Below, piece after piece: positions 27,616 to 36,379 of a stretch of DNA of 64,000 nucleotides. The position numbers and the translations under genes were made by a program. This stretch comes from Exiguobacterium acetylicum (GTDB lineage Bacteria; Bacillota; Bacilli; Exiguobacteriales; Exiguobacteriaceae). How positions within the stretch are numbered: position 1 is the first letter of the stretch; every line of letters begins with the position of its first letter. Location: positions 150,001 to 214,000 of the forward strand of contig NZ_CP082333.1 of NCBI RefSeq assembly GCF_019890935.1, in the 5' to 3' direction. The notes beneath the pieces are model-generated. The model was given only the letters and a program-made list of their open reading frames with translations, was not told where the DNA came from and searched no databases.

Positions 27616-27671
27616 AGGAGACTCCTGACATGCTGTCGAACTAGAATCAGCATGTGAGCAACAAAGGAGTC
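27616..27671 (+). promoter_or_regulatory. Leader hairpin that hides the ribosome site of the pat-like gene
   Basis: GACTCCT (27620-27626) pairs with AGGAGTC (27665-27671), which contains the ribosome site of the next gene, and ACATGCTG (27628-27635) pairs with CAGCATGT (27648-27655). Within the 5' arm an AGGAG (27616-27620) lies 9 bases before ATG CTG TCG AAC TAG (27630-27644), a 4-codon leader. This is the architecture of translational attenuation. Confidence 0.6.
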
Positions 27672-27678
27672 TGATGAG

Positions 27679-28161
27679 ATGGAAGTACGTCAAATGACAG
27701 TGGACGATTATCCAGAAGTCGTTCGGATCTACGAACAAGGAATAAAGACGGAGAATGCGACGTTTCGTACGGAAGCATTACCGTACGAAGAATGGACGAA
27801 GCATCACCACGCACACAGCCGCCTCGTTGCGATGGAAGACGAGCAACTGCTCGGCTGGGTCGCGTTAAGTCCATTCTCTTCGATTCCGGCATACGCCGGT
27901 GTCGCTGAAATCAGCCTCTATATCGCGGAAGAAGCACGCGGTAAAGGTGTCGGCACACGCTTGATGGAAGACGTCATTCAAGCAAGTGAAGCAGCCGGAA
28001 TCTGGACGTTGCAATCGCAAATTTTTCCGGAAAATCAAGCGAGTCTACGCCTTCATGAACGATTTAATTTTCGGGAAGTCGGTCGCCGGGAGCGAATTGG
28101 TCGGATCGGAGGCAGATGGCGCGATACGGTATTGCTCGAGCGACGTAGCACATATCTCTAA
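27679..28161 (+). CDS. Phosphinothricin/L-amino acid N-acetyltransferase-like GNAT
   Basis: A 160-residue GNAT of the phosphinothricin (Pat/Bar, YwnH) group: VVRIYEQGIKTENATF at the start, WVALSPFSSIPAYAGVAEIS, the acetyl-CoA loop EEARGKGVGTRLMEDVI, and FPENQASLRLHERFNFREVG. Such enzymes acetylate phosphinothricin, methionine sulphone or related amino acids. The start follows AGGAGTC, which the leader hairpin would block. Confidence 0.87.
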   Translation: MEVRQMTVDDYPEVVRIYEQGIKTENATFRTEALPYEEWTKHHHAHSRLVAMEDEQLLGWVALSPFSSIPAYAGVAEISLYIAEEARGKGVGTRLMEDVIQASEAAGIWTLQSQIFPENQASLRLHERFNFREVGRRERIGRIGGRWRDTVLLERRSTYL

Positions 28162-28259
28162 AATTCGGCAAGTGGACACAATGTTCCCTTGCCTTCTTTG
28201 TGTTGAAAGCAAGGGATAACGGGAAAAGACAGACAGCAGAAAAAGGGGGAGGGATCACG

Positions 28260-29327
28260 ATGGATGATTTTTTTGGTGAAGGACTGGAGACCAATCAACA
28301 AAAACGGAAACGCAAACTGGAGGAAATCTTTGATCAATCGTTTGAATCGGAGCGACGGGATTTCAATCAATCGCTGGAGCAGGACGTGACGGTTGCCCTG
28401 ATCGGAGATGTCAATGCGGGAAAATCTTCGACCTTGAACGCGATTCTTGGTCGTGAAGTCGCAACGGTCGGGGCGCGCCCGGGTGAAACGGTCCGGATTG
28501 ATCAAGTAAGGCAGCATCCGGAAGATAAAGTCATCTTCGTCGATACACCAGGATTGAATGATGCCAATACACAGAACTCGGAAGCGACGTGGACGTACTA
28601 TCAAAGTGCCGATGTCATCCTTTACTTTTTAAATGCGGCAGGTACCGTCTTATCTGAGACGGAGACGAAAAACTTCCGTAAGATCTATCAACATAACCAA
28701 AATGTCTTGATCGTCGTTACGAAGATGGATGCGACGGATGATGTCGACACGATCGTTCAGCATATTGAAGAAAAACTACCAGGACCCAAAATCATTCCCG
28801 TATCAGCACGAGAAGGAACGAACATTGATCGGCTCCGTCGGGAGGTCCTCGATATCTTAAAAAAGTTCGACAAGGATAATGTGTTCGTTCGTCAGATGGA
28901 TCCGACCGTTCGTGGCAAGATCGCCAACAACTGGATTGTGGGTGCCGGAACAGCCGCAGGTGCGATTGGTGCCGTTCCATTCCCGGGAGCTGATATCATT
29001 CCATTGACTTCAATTCAAATCGGCTTGATGCTCAAGTTATCGAATCTGTACGAACGACAGTTATCCAAGGAGAGTGCGAAGGAGTTGCTTGTCGTGACGA
29101 TCGTCGGAAACTCCGGAAAAACCGCCTTTCGGCAAATGGCGAAGCTCGTTCCGGGGTATGGTGCCGTCATTGCCGCGGGCGTTGCTTCGACCGCCACCCT
29201 TGCACTCGGATATGGAACAAAATATGTCTATGAGAATAAGCTTGAGCTGACACCGGAACAACTGATGGGGTTCGTGAAACGATTCCGGAAGAAGGCAGAA
29301 GAGTCGTCAGAAGAGACAAACGAGTAA
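28260..29327 (+). CDS. Era-like GTPase with a C-terminal DUF697-type membrane region
   Basis: A 355-residue GTPase: G1 GDVNAGKSST, G3 DTPGLND, G4 TKMD and G5 PVSAREG. The C-terminal part (about 220-330) has two hydrophobic stretches (NNWIVGAGTAAGAIGAVPFP and PGYGAVIAAGVASTATLALG) as in YcjF/DUF697 proteins that link GTPases to membranes. ATG at 28260 follows AAAGGGGGAGGG. Function unknown; membrane stress roles have been suggested for relatives. Confidence 0.82.
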   Translation: MDDFFGEGLETNQQKRKRKLEEIFDQSFESERRDFNQSLEQDVTVALIGDVNAGKSSTLNAILGREVATVGARPGETVRIDQVRQHPEDKVIFVDTPGLNDANTQNSEATWTYYQSADVILYFLNAAGTVLSETETKNFRKIYQHNQNVLIVVTKMDATDDVDTIVQHIEEKLPGPKIIPVSAREGTNIDRLRREVLDILKKFDKDNVFVRQMDPTVRGKIANNWIVGAGTAAGAIGAVPFPGADIIPLTSIQIGLMLKLSNLYERQLSKESAKELLVVTIVGNSGKTAFRQMAKLVPGYGAVIAAGVASTATLALGYGTKYVYENKLELTPEQLMGFVKRFRKKAEESSEETNE

Positions 29328-29367
29328 TCTCCCTGTTATTCTATACAGCAATAAAGGGGGAGAACAC

Positions 29368-30009
29368 ATGACACGATTACTCGAAGAAATCAAACAGTAT
29401 CAATCGGAATTCCGACAAAAGGCACCTGCTGAGAAACAAAGGTTGATGGCGGAAGCGACAGCTGAGCTGGCTGCTTCTGGTATCGCTAAAGGTCTAGGTA
29501 TCGGTGATACGATTCCACACTTTACGTTACCCGATGTATCTGGCAAGTCTGTGGCGATCGAGACATTACTCGAGCAAGGTCCTGTCATCTTAACATTCTA
29601 CCGGGGTGGCTGGTGTCCATACTGCAATCTCGAGCTTCGCGCGTATGAACGGGAAATCGACCGAATTCGTGCTCAGGGAGCGACCGTCGTTGCAATCAGT
29701 CCAGAGACACCTGATTTTGCTGAACAGACAGCAAACAAGAATGCGTTAAGTTTCCCTGTCTTAAGTGACGTTGATTTACATGTATCCCGTCAATTTGATC
29801 TCGTGTTTGACCTGCCAGATTATTTGATTGAGATTTACAAAACATCGGGACTCGATGTAGCGAAGCACAATGGAAATGAGGATTGGCAGTTACCGAAACC
29901 GGCGACGTTCATCATTGATACGGATGGTGTGATTCGTTTCGCAGAAGTATCATCGGATTATACGAAACGCGTGGATCCGCAGACGATCATCGAGTACCTC
30001 GAACAATAA
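29368..30009 (+). CDS. Peroxiredoxin-like thiol protein (AhpC/TSA family)
   Basis: A 213-residue protein with a helical start of about 45 residues and a thioredoxin-fold core. The active site reads FYRGGWCPYCNLELRAYER, a CPYC pair where typical 2-Cys peroxiredoxins have one peroxidatic Cys followed by a distant one. It ends with TFIIDTDGVIRFAEVSSDYT. Likely a peroxidase or disulphide reductase. It follows the GTPase gene by 40 bases. Confidence 0.85.
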   Translation: MTRLLEEIKQYQSEFRQKAPAEKQRLMAEATAELAASGIAKGLGIGDTIPHFTLPDVSGKSVAIETLLEQGPVILTFYRGGWCPYCNLELRAYEREIDRIRAQGATVVAISPETPDFAEQTANKNALSFPVLSDVDLHVSRQFDLVFDLPDYLIEIYKTSGLDVAKHNGNEDWQLPKPATFIIDTDGVIRFAEVSSDYTKRVDPQTIIEYLEQ

Positions 30010-30031
30010 AAGAGCTAGCAAACTATGCGAA

Positions 30032-30069
30032 AACCAACTCCTAGTGATGCACTAAGAGTTGGTTTTTTT
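30032..30069 (+). terminator. Terminator after the peroxiredoxin-like gene
   Basis: Stem AACCAACTC-TAGTG / CACTA-GAGTTGGTT with one mismatch, 3-base loop, and seven T residues. Confidence 0.88.
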
Positions 30070-30185
30070 ATGATTCAACCTGTTTTATTTGGATAATATA
30101 GACATAAAAATGGGTATAAAGAGGTAACCAAACGTATAGATGGAGGTGAAGCGTCGCTCCTAGTCTATCGGGAGTCCGCGTCGAT

Positions 30186-31136
30186 ATGTATGCCATTCAA
30201 CCGATTTTCAAAGAACGAATTTGGGGCGGTCGACGTTTAGAGGCGTTGTTTCAGTTTGAGTTACCAGAAGGACAAATTGGAGAATGTTGGACAGCATCTG
30301 CTCACGCGAGTGGGCGGACGTACTTCTTAGATGGACCTGATCAGGGGAAGACGCTAGATGAATTATGGCAAACGAAACGGACAGAATTATTCGGTGATTA
30401 TCTGCTGGATGCCTTTCCGCTTCATGTAAAATTTCTGGACTCGTCCGCTTACTTATCCGTTCAAGTCCATCCGAACGATGAGGAGGCACGACGGCTAGAA
30501 GGAGAACCATACGGCAAGAATGAGTGCTGGTATATCTTAGAGGCTGCACCAGAGGCAGAAATCATTCTTGGTCACAATCTACAATCACGAGATGCCTTGT
30601 TTCGGTGCGCTCAAGAAAAGGACTGGGAGACGTCACTTCGGCATCAAAAAGTTAAACCTGGCGAATTCTATTACATTCCGAGTGGTACGATCCACGCTCT
30701 AGGACCAGGCATCGTTCTTCTTGAGATTCAACAGATGAGCGATCGAACGTATCGACTATATGATTACGACAGATTAGGAGATGACGGGAAACCGAGAGAA
30801 TTGCACGTTGAGAAGGCAATCGCTGTCACGACGATTCCAGATGAGCCGTGGACGAACCAACCAGAGACGATCATCAAGGAAGGGGGCATCATGACGAAGT
30901 TGCTTCAAGTACCCTCCTTTACAGTGATCCGTCATGAAGTAACCGGTCGATATACACTACAGGATCATCCAGTCTTTCGTTTATTGACTGTCATCGAAGG
31001 TAAAGGAGAAGCGCGGCAAGGGAATCGCGTGATTCCCTTACAGAAAGGAAAACAATTCTTTGTACCGCGTCGAGCGGGAGATTACGAAATAGCGGGATCC
31101 GTCACATTCGTGACGAGTGAAGTGTTTTTAGATTAG
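30186..31136 (+). CDS. manA: Mannose-6-phosphate isomerase
   Basis: A 316-residue class I, low-molecular-weight isomerase like Bacillus ManA/YvyI. Zinc ligands are seen in VQVHPND (His95), KNECWYIL (Glu113) and SGTIHALGPG (His near 171), and the start reads IQPIFKERIWGG. It interconverts fructose-6-phosphate and mannose-6-phosphate. It converges on manC, so the pair probably feeds GDP-mannose to the polysaccharide genes. GGGAG lies 11 bases before the ATG, and GGAG/CTCC segments upstream (30143-30174) could pair. Confidence 0.93.
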   Translation: MYAIQPIFKERIWGGRRLEALFQFELPEGQIGECWTASAHASGRTYFLDGPDQGKTLDELWQTKRTELFGDYLLDAFPLHVKFLDSSAYLSVQVHPNDEEARRLEGEPYGKNECWYILEAAPEAEIILGHNLQSRDALFRCAQEKDWETSLRHQKVKPGEFYYIPSGTIHALGPGIVLLEIQQMSDRTYRLYDYDRLGDDGKPRELHVEKAIAVTTIPDEPWTNQPETIIKEGGIMTKLLQVPSFTVIRHEVTGRYTLQDHPVFRLLTVIEGKGEARQGNRVIPLQKGKQFFVPRRAGDYEIAGSVTFVTSEVFLD

Positions 31137-31143
31137 AGCAGAC

Positions 31144-31175
31144 GAAAGGGCACCGATAGGAGGTGCCCTTTCTAA
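31144..31175. terminator. Hairpin between manA and manC
   Basis: Perfect 11-bp inverted repeat GAAAGGGCACC / GGTGCCCTTTC with a 7-base loop between two converging genes. The T run is short, so it is a moderate terminator. Confidence 0.65.
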
Positions 31176-31177
31176 CA

Positions 31178-32512
31178 TCATGGTTTGGAACGAATCGAGG
31201 TCGGAAGTGGATAGTTATCTTGCTCCGTCCAATCAATGGAATATTTAATTTCAATCATGATCAGATCCTCTAGTGTGGTCAACGTATGCGGAATACCTTG
31301 TGGGATATGCACGACAGAAGTTGGTCCGAGTTGCTGTGACTGACCATCGATCAGTGCCTCAGCGCGACCTTGTAAGATGCTCCATGTCGAATCGGTATGC
31401 GCATGATAATGATGACTGATTTGCTGATGTGCCTTGATATGCAGCCGTCGGGTCACGGCATAACGCCCGTCCTCTAGTTGCTGTTGATGTAAAATCGTCG
31501 CATAGCCCCAGCGTTTCCATTCAAATTGTGGTGGCAAAGTATCATCCGTCAAATATTCTTTTAAAGCAGGTGTCTCATCTTTGGACGCAACGAGGACACC
31601 ATCTGGACTCACCGACACGATTAAGTTATCGAGTCCGATGCCAAGGACCGGAACCTGTAATTCATTGACGATATGTGTATTTTTCGAGTGGAGCATCCGG
31701 GCGTTTCCGTGAAGCGGATGCGGCATCTCTTCCGTTAATGTATTCCATGTTCCGAGATCTTTCCAGTAGCCTTCATACCGATGAACGAATAAGGAATCGG
31801 TCTTTTCAACGACCGCATAATCAAATGATGTTTTTTCTAGTGCCTCGTAGTTCGAACGGAGCGCCTCGAATGTCGTCGGCACATCTTGTTCTTCTAGACA
31901 CTGCATTAAGAAGTCAAGGCGACAGGCAAAGACACCACAGTTCCATAGTGCACCTTGTTCGATTAAGTCACTCGCGACTTCAACAGTCGGCTTCTCTTGG
32001 AAGCGATCGACGATGGACATGTTTTCGGAAGTCTGCGGAATGATATAGCCATATTTTGATGTCGGATGCAACGGTTCGACCCCCATTAAATGAAGCGCAT
32101 CCGGATGTTCTTGGACGGCTTGGTCCAATTGCTCGAAGCGTTCAAAGAACGATAGTTCAACGTAAGGATCGACCGGCATGATAATGATCGTCTCTTCTAA
32201 ATCGATCCGTTCTGCGAGATAACTTGTCGCAAGCATGATGGCAGGGAACGTATCGCGACGTGAGGGTTCTTGAATAATGGAAGTACGGAAGCCTAGCTGA
32301 TTTTCAATCGCATCGACTTGTGAACTCGTCGTCGTAATGACGGTCCGGTCGTCCAGACCGACTTCCTGAAGTTGTTGGAAGACCCGCTCCATCATCGATT
32401 GTTTATTACCATCGCGATCTTCTAGAATCTTTAAGAACTGTTTCGAGTTTAAATCGTTCGAGAGCGGCCAAAGCCGTTTTCCGGATCCACCTGATAGTAA
32501 AAGAATATACAT
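31178..32512 (-). CDS. manC: Mannose-1-phosphate guanylyltransferase with C-terminal cupin
   Basis: A 444-residue sugar nucleotidyltransferase. It starts LLLSGGSGKRLWPLSN, then EPSRRDTFPAIMLATSYLAE, the metal region MPVDPY and DRFQEKP. The cupin domain (about 340-440) has HHYHAHTDSTWSILQG and HIPQGIPHTLTTLEDLIMIE, as in ManC-type enzymes. It makes GDP-mannose. Motif changes (R-D for R-N, VDP for ADH) make another sugar possible. It is divergent from the receiver gene by only 40 bases. Confidence 0.85.
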   Translation of the reverse strand: MYILLLSGGSGKRLWPLSNDLNSKQFLKILEDRDGNKQSMMERVFQQLQEVGLDDRTVITTTSSQVDAIENQLGFRTSIIQEPSRRDTFPAIMLATSYLAERIDLEETIIIMPVDPYVELSFFERFEQLDQAVQEHPDALHLMGVEPLHPTSKYGYIIPQTSENMSIVDRFQEKPTVEVASDLIEQGALWNCGVFACRLDFLMQCLEEQDVPTTFEALRSNYEALEKTSFDYAVVEKTDSLFVHRYEGYWKDLGTWNTLTEEMPHPLHGNARMLHSKNTHIVNELQVPVLGIGLDNLIVSVSPDGVLVASKDETPALKEYLTDDTLPPQFEWKRWGYATILHQQQLEDGRYAVTRRLHIKAHQQISHHYHAHTDSTWSILQGRAEALIDGQSQQLGPTSVVHIPQGIPHTLTTLEDLIMIEIKYSIDWTEQDNYPLPTSIRSKP

Positions 32513-32552
32513 TGACGACCATCCTTTCTTTTTAAAACGGAGGCGATAGCAT

Positions 32553-33164
32553 ATGGCACTTTATCTATTAGTTGACTCACATGAACCGACACGACGGATT
32601 TTACGCCGTAAACTACTGGCAGCGGGACAAGACGTACAGGAAGCACGATCAGGAGAAGAGGCTTTGGAACAACTCAGCAATTCCGACGTTGATGTCTTGC
32701 TGACGGAACTTCGACTTCCAGAAATGGATGGCGTCGAGCTGTTACGTGCTGCTAAACAACGAGCACCGTTAACGAAACAAATCGTCTTGACGGACTATAT
32801 GCAAGTCCATACGTTGCTGGCGGCTGTGAACGCAGGAAACGTCAGTCGGATGATGACGAAACCATTGAAGATTGACGATCGGGTTCTGGGAATCATGACC
32901 CGCATCGGAGATGAGGTCGTGGAAACGAAACAACGTAAACGGAATCTGGGACAACATTTTACCGATGTGTTAATCAATTCAAATCGTCCGTATTGTCTCT
33001 TTTACGAAGATGGATCAATCATCAGTCAACGTGCCCTGACGATTGATCATCATGAACAGATTCCAGAAGACCAAAACGGTATTCACCGCTTCGAATTCCC
33101 GACACAGTTCGGAACGTACATCCTCTATCAATCGCTGACCGGCAGTCTTACGAAACCCGTTTGA
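32553..33164 (+). CDS. Receiver-domain protein with Glu at the phospho-acceptor site
   Basis: A 203-residue protein. Residues 3-115 are a receiver domain (YLLVDSHEPTRRILRRKLL, LPEMDGVELL, Lys in MMTKPLKID). Where the phosphorylated Asp should be it has Glu52 (TELRLPEMDG), and the acidic pair near residue 8 is reduced. The remaining 85 residues have no DNA-binding motif I recognise. It may act in a fixed, phosphorylation-independent state. Its 3' end overlaps the glycosyltransferase gene on the other strand by 17 bases. Confidence 0.8.
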   Translation: MALYLLVDSHEPTRRILRRKLLAAGQDVQEARSGEEALEQLSNSDVDVLLTELRLPEMDGVELLRAAKQRAPLTKQIVLTDYMQVHTLLAAVNAGNVSRMMTKPLKIDDRVLGIMTRIGDEVVETKQRKRNLGQHFTDVLINSNRPYCLFYEDGSIISQRALTIDHHEQIPEDQNGIHRFEFPTQFGTYILYQSLTGSLTKPV

Positions 33165-34014
33165 AGAAGAGGGACTCTACACCAATGAAGCTAAGACGCA
33201 AGTACATGTAGATGACGCCAACGGTCAACAGCGGATGACGGCTATATTTTCTTAAGTTAGCCTGATGATAGAGAACAGGACGGAAGAAATACCAACGTCG
33301 CAAGGCTTTCATGAAGCCGCCCTGTTCCGCGTCGAGCGTCGCAGGCATGACATCAAAGTAATAGCGTTTTTTTCGAAGCAGGTCATTTAATTCGACCTGC
33401 TTTTCGTTGTGGTGTACGTAGGTGAACGTCGCACGGCGAATGATCCCGCCTTGTTCCAAATAACGGATCGTCGGCTGCGTCTCTTCGAAACTGATTTGCG
33501 TCGGATCAATCTCGCCAGAAGCGACGTACGCCTCGAGTCGCCAGAAGCGCGCGGCTTCCATCGTATGCGTGTCGAGTTGATCCGTCGGAACGTTGAACAG
33601 GTTACGCTCAAAGACCTTCACTTGACTGAAGTAATTATCATAATCACTGTACGCGCGTTCGGGAATGACGAGTGCTCCGACCTCTACATGTGCCTCAAGA
33701 TATAAGAGGCAGCTTTTTAATAACTGATCTTCAAGTACCATATCGGAATCAATGATATAGAGGTATTCGACATCGTGTTGCTTTAAGCGATCAATGGCAG
33801 TCTTGCGAGCGATACCTCGTTCACCGTGAGGTAGCGCAAGCACTTCGAATCGCGTATCATTTGCGGTCAATCGACGCATCGTCGCGACAGTCGAATCGGT
33901 CGAACCATCATCCGCGATGACACAAAGGAAAGAAGCCTGTTGTGTCTGAAGTGAGCGGATCGTTTCCGTGATGATTGCTTCATTTTCGTATGTGGACATA
34001 GCGATTCCAATCAT
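33148..34014 (-). CDS. Glycosyltransferase family 2
   Basis: A 288-residue GT-A enzyme with a start typical of the family (IGIAMSTYENEAIITETIRS), ADDGSTDSTVATM and the metal motif IIDSDMV. A C-terminal hydrophobic, basic part could sit on the membrane. The acceptor and sugar are unknown. The start overlaps the GT4 stop by 4 bases, so the flippase, GT4 and GT2 genes form an operon. Confidence 0.87.
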   Translation of the reverse strand: MIGIAMSTYENEAIITETIRSLQTQQASFLCVIADDGSTDSTVATMRRLTANDTRFEVLALPHGERGIARKTAIDRLKQHDVEYLYIIDSDMVLEDQLLKSCLLYLEAHVEVGALVIPERAYSDYDNYFSQVKVFERNLFNVPTDQLDTHTMEAARFWRLEAYVASGEIDPTQISFEETQPTIRYLEQGGIIRRATFTYVHHNEKQVELNDLLRKKRYYFDVMPATLDAEQGGFMKALRRWYFFRPVLYHQANLRKYSRHPLLTVGVIYMYLRLSFIGVESLFFKRVS

Positions 34015-35150
34015 GAAAAATCCTCCTTCAGTGCGACAGGTATTAATTCGCGTTGCAACCAGTTACGAAACGCTTGACCTGTATGATCCCAGTGCAAGGT
34101 CTGAGCGAAACGATGACCGGCTGCTTGAATCATTTCGTATTCTTCGGGATCACGTAAGCAGGCACGCATCTCGGCAGCAAGGGCGCCCGGGGTCTGACTT
34201 TTTGCCATGTAACCAGTCATACCATACTGGACGGCGTCACGCAGTCCAGGGGCGTCATAGACGATCGTTGGTGTACCGACAGCCGCCGCTTCACTGACCG
34301 TCAGACCCCAACCTTCTCGTTTAGAAGGAAACAGGAGCGCCGTCGCGCGACTCATCCGTTCGAGCTTTTCTTCCTCACTGACGAATCCAAAATAGGTGAT
34401 GGCGTCACGCATCTCTTCCGGGACGATTGGATGAAGGTGCTCGGTGATATACGCCTCGTCTTTTTTTCCGATAACCCAGAAACGAGCGTCAGGATACTCC
34501 CGTTTAACGATGACGAAAGCTTGGAGTGCATCATTGATTCCTTTATAGGCCGACATCCGTCCAGCGTATAAAAAAGTCGGATGTGCTTCTTTTGGCTTCC
34601 AGTCTTCTTCGTTCCATGGGGTAAAGGAGAGACCTTCCGGTAGAATCGTCACGTCGTCCTTGGAGAAGCCGACAGCAAGTAGATCGTCTGCCGTGGACTG
34701 ACTGACCGTCAACGCGCGACCGGTCCGGTACAGCTGCAGACGCGGTGTCTCCGTCCATTCGCCGACGTATGAAAACGGAGGACGAACATTGATTTGCCAG
34801 ATTTCACGTGTCAGTTGATGAATGAAGAGGGCACGTTTCGCTAATGGAACATACAAGGGTGTGAAAAAGTGATGTGTGTTCATCTGATCGACGACTAAAT
34901 CAATCGTCGCAGCATGCGACTGATAATAAGAAAAGGCGAGCGGAACGACGGAAAGCGCAGTACCTCTCCGGATATAAGTGATTCCATCCAAATACTCGAC
35001 ATCGTGTCCGCCTTCGAATGCGGGAGAAAAATGAGTGATTTCATACTCATCACTGACACGTCGGAGCATCTCGTGGGTGAACACTTCTGCGCCACCTGCT
35101 TTCGGGTGTTTGATATCGCGCCAAGATAAAAAAAGTAGATGGGGTTTCAT
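34011..35150 (-). CDS. Glycosyltransferase family 4
   Basis: A 379-residue GT-B enzyme. The N-terminal acceptor loop is PKAGGAEVFTHEMLRR, the donor domain has FLYAGRMSAYKGINDAL, and the E-x7-E motif is in PSKREGWGLTVSEAAAVGTP. It probably adds a hexose, perhaps mannose from the adjacent GDP-mannose genes, to a lipid-linked glycan. It lies 1 base after the flippase gene. Confidence 0.88.
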   Translation of the reverse strand: MKPHLLFLSWRDIKHPKAGGAEVFTHEMLRRVSDEYEITHFSPAFEGGHDVEYLDGITYIRRGTALSVVPLAFSYYQSHAATIDLVVDQMNTHHFFTPLYVPLAKRALFIHQLTREIWQINVRPPFSYVGEWTETPRLQLYRTGRALTVSQSTADDLLAVGFSKDDVTILPEGLSFTPWNEEDWKPKEAHPTFLYAGRMSAYKGINDALQAFVIVKREYPDARFWVIGKKDEAYITEHLHPIVPEEMRDAITYFGFVSEEEKLERMSRATALLFPSKREGWGLTVSEAAAVGTPTIVYDAPGLRDAVQYGMTGYMAKSQTPGALAAEMRACLRDPEEYEMIQAAGHRFAQTLHWDHTGQAFRNWLQRELIPVALKEDFS

Positions 35151-35151
35151 G

Positions 35152-36330
35152 TTATGCCTCCTTCACAGGATAGGGGTGTCGAGGTAAGGTGAAACGTAAG
35201 ATCAGGGCGCCAAGTAAAAAGACACCTGCTTGTGCAAGCAACCAAATCTCGACGGTCGAGTGAAATGTCGTCAAGACAAGGACGAACAGAACCAGAATCA
35301 GCCAATAGCCTTTCAAGTACCCAGTTCGATGTAGGGAAAACTGAACAAGTGCTTCGTATTGAATCAACGTGATACCCACATAAACGAAAACCATATATTT
35401 GATGTAATGAGTTGCCATGTCGTAGCCGCTCCCAAATAGAAGCGGAATCAGATAAGGGACGATCGTCCAATACACCAAAACAGCAAGAGCCATTCCACCT
35501 AATAAGATGCGGTAAAAGCGACGCTCCCAAAGAAGAAAGGCTTCGTCCTGACTTTTTTGGCTTAAGCGCGGTAGCAGTAATTGAGCGAGTGATAACGCGA
35601 CGAACAACAGGAGTTGACCGAATCGTAAGGCAACCGAATAATCTCCTGCGAACTGCGGAAAATAACGGGTGACGAGGAGACTGTCGAGTGTAAAGAACAG
35701 CGTCATGACGATCTGTGTATGGATCATATGGACGAGTCCGTTCGCTTGGATCCGCCCGCTACTAACCGGGAACGTGACTTGTATCAGACTTAATAGGTAG
35801 GACGCAATCATGCCGGCCAAGATGAATAACAATGCATAGCTGACGTTCGTTTGTTGAATCAAAAGCCATGTAGCTAGGACTTTGACGACGGATTCGATGT
35901 AATACGAGAGATTCAGGGCATAGAAGCGTTCAGTCGCTTGTAAGACACCACGACGAAAAGACAGAAGGATATGAAACACGATGATGAAATAAACAATTAG
36001 TAGGTTTATTTTGGTAAACGGCAGGAAATAAGGTAATGCATAAAGTAAAATAAGTAAGAAGAACCCTGTAACCACCAGTATAAGGAAACGGAGTTTTTGG
36101 TAATTATTTGTCTTCTGTTGACTGTAGTCACGTGTCACGGTCCATTGTAAGGCGCCGCCGATGATGAGTAGAAGACCTAAGAAAGCTAGATAAGCATTCA
36201 GTAATCCGTAGACAGCACTAGAAAGCTCACGAGCTAACAGTAAATGATAGGCATAGTTCACGAGATTCAACGCTACATCGAGAATCGGAAAAATCAACAG
36301 GACGGCATGTCGCTGAATGAAACTTGTCAT
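35152..36330 (-). CDS. Polysaccharide flippase-like membrane protein (Wzx/MATE-like)
   Basis: A 392-residue membrane protein with about 12 hydrophobic segments. It starts with the typical first helix pattern (ILDVALNLVNYAYHLLLARE) and the loop SAVYGLLNAYLAF. Such proteins move lipid-linked saccharides across the membrane. ATG at 36330 is chosen because GGGAGG lies just before it; a GTG or ATG further upstream would cover this site. First gene of the leftward operon. Confidence 0.82.
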   Translation of the reverse strand: MTSFIQRHAVLLIFPILDVALNLVNYAYHLLLARELSSAVYGLLNAYLAFLGLLLIIGGALQWTVTRDYSQQKTNNYQKLRFLILVVTGFFLLILLYALPYFLPFTKINLLIVYFIIVFHILLSFRRGVLQATERFYALNLSYYIESVVKVLATWLLIQQTNVSYALLFILAGMIASYLLSLIQVTFPVSSGRIQANGLVHMIHTQIVMTLFFTLDSLLVTRYFPQFAGDYSVALRFGQLLLFVALSLAQLLLPRLSQKSQDEAFLLWERRFYRILLGGMALAVLVYWTIVPYLIPLLFGSGYDMATHYIKYMVFVYVGITLIQYEALVQFSLHRTGYLKGYWLILVLFVLVLTTFHSTVEIWLLAQAGVFLLGALILRFTLPRHPYPVKEA

Positions 36331-36379
36331 GGAGCCACCTCCCATCAGTCAGAGCTGTTTTACGGAAAGGATGAAACTT

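Noticed and set aside
30140..30163. 7-codon ORF before manA
   Set aside because: It has no ribosome site of its own, and the GGAG/CTCC pairing around it is too short to support a leader mechanism.
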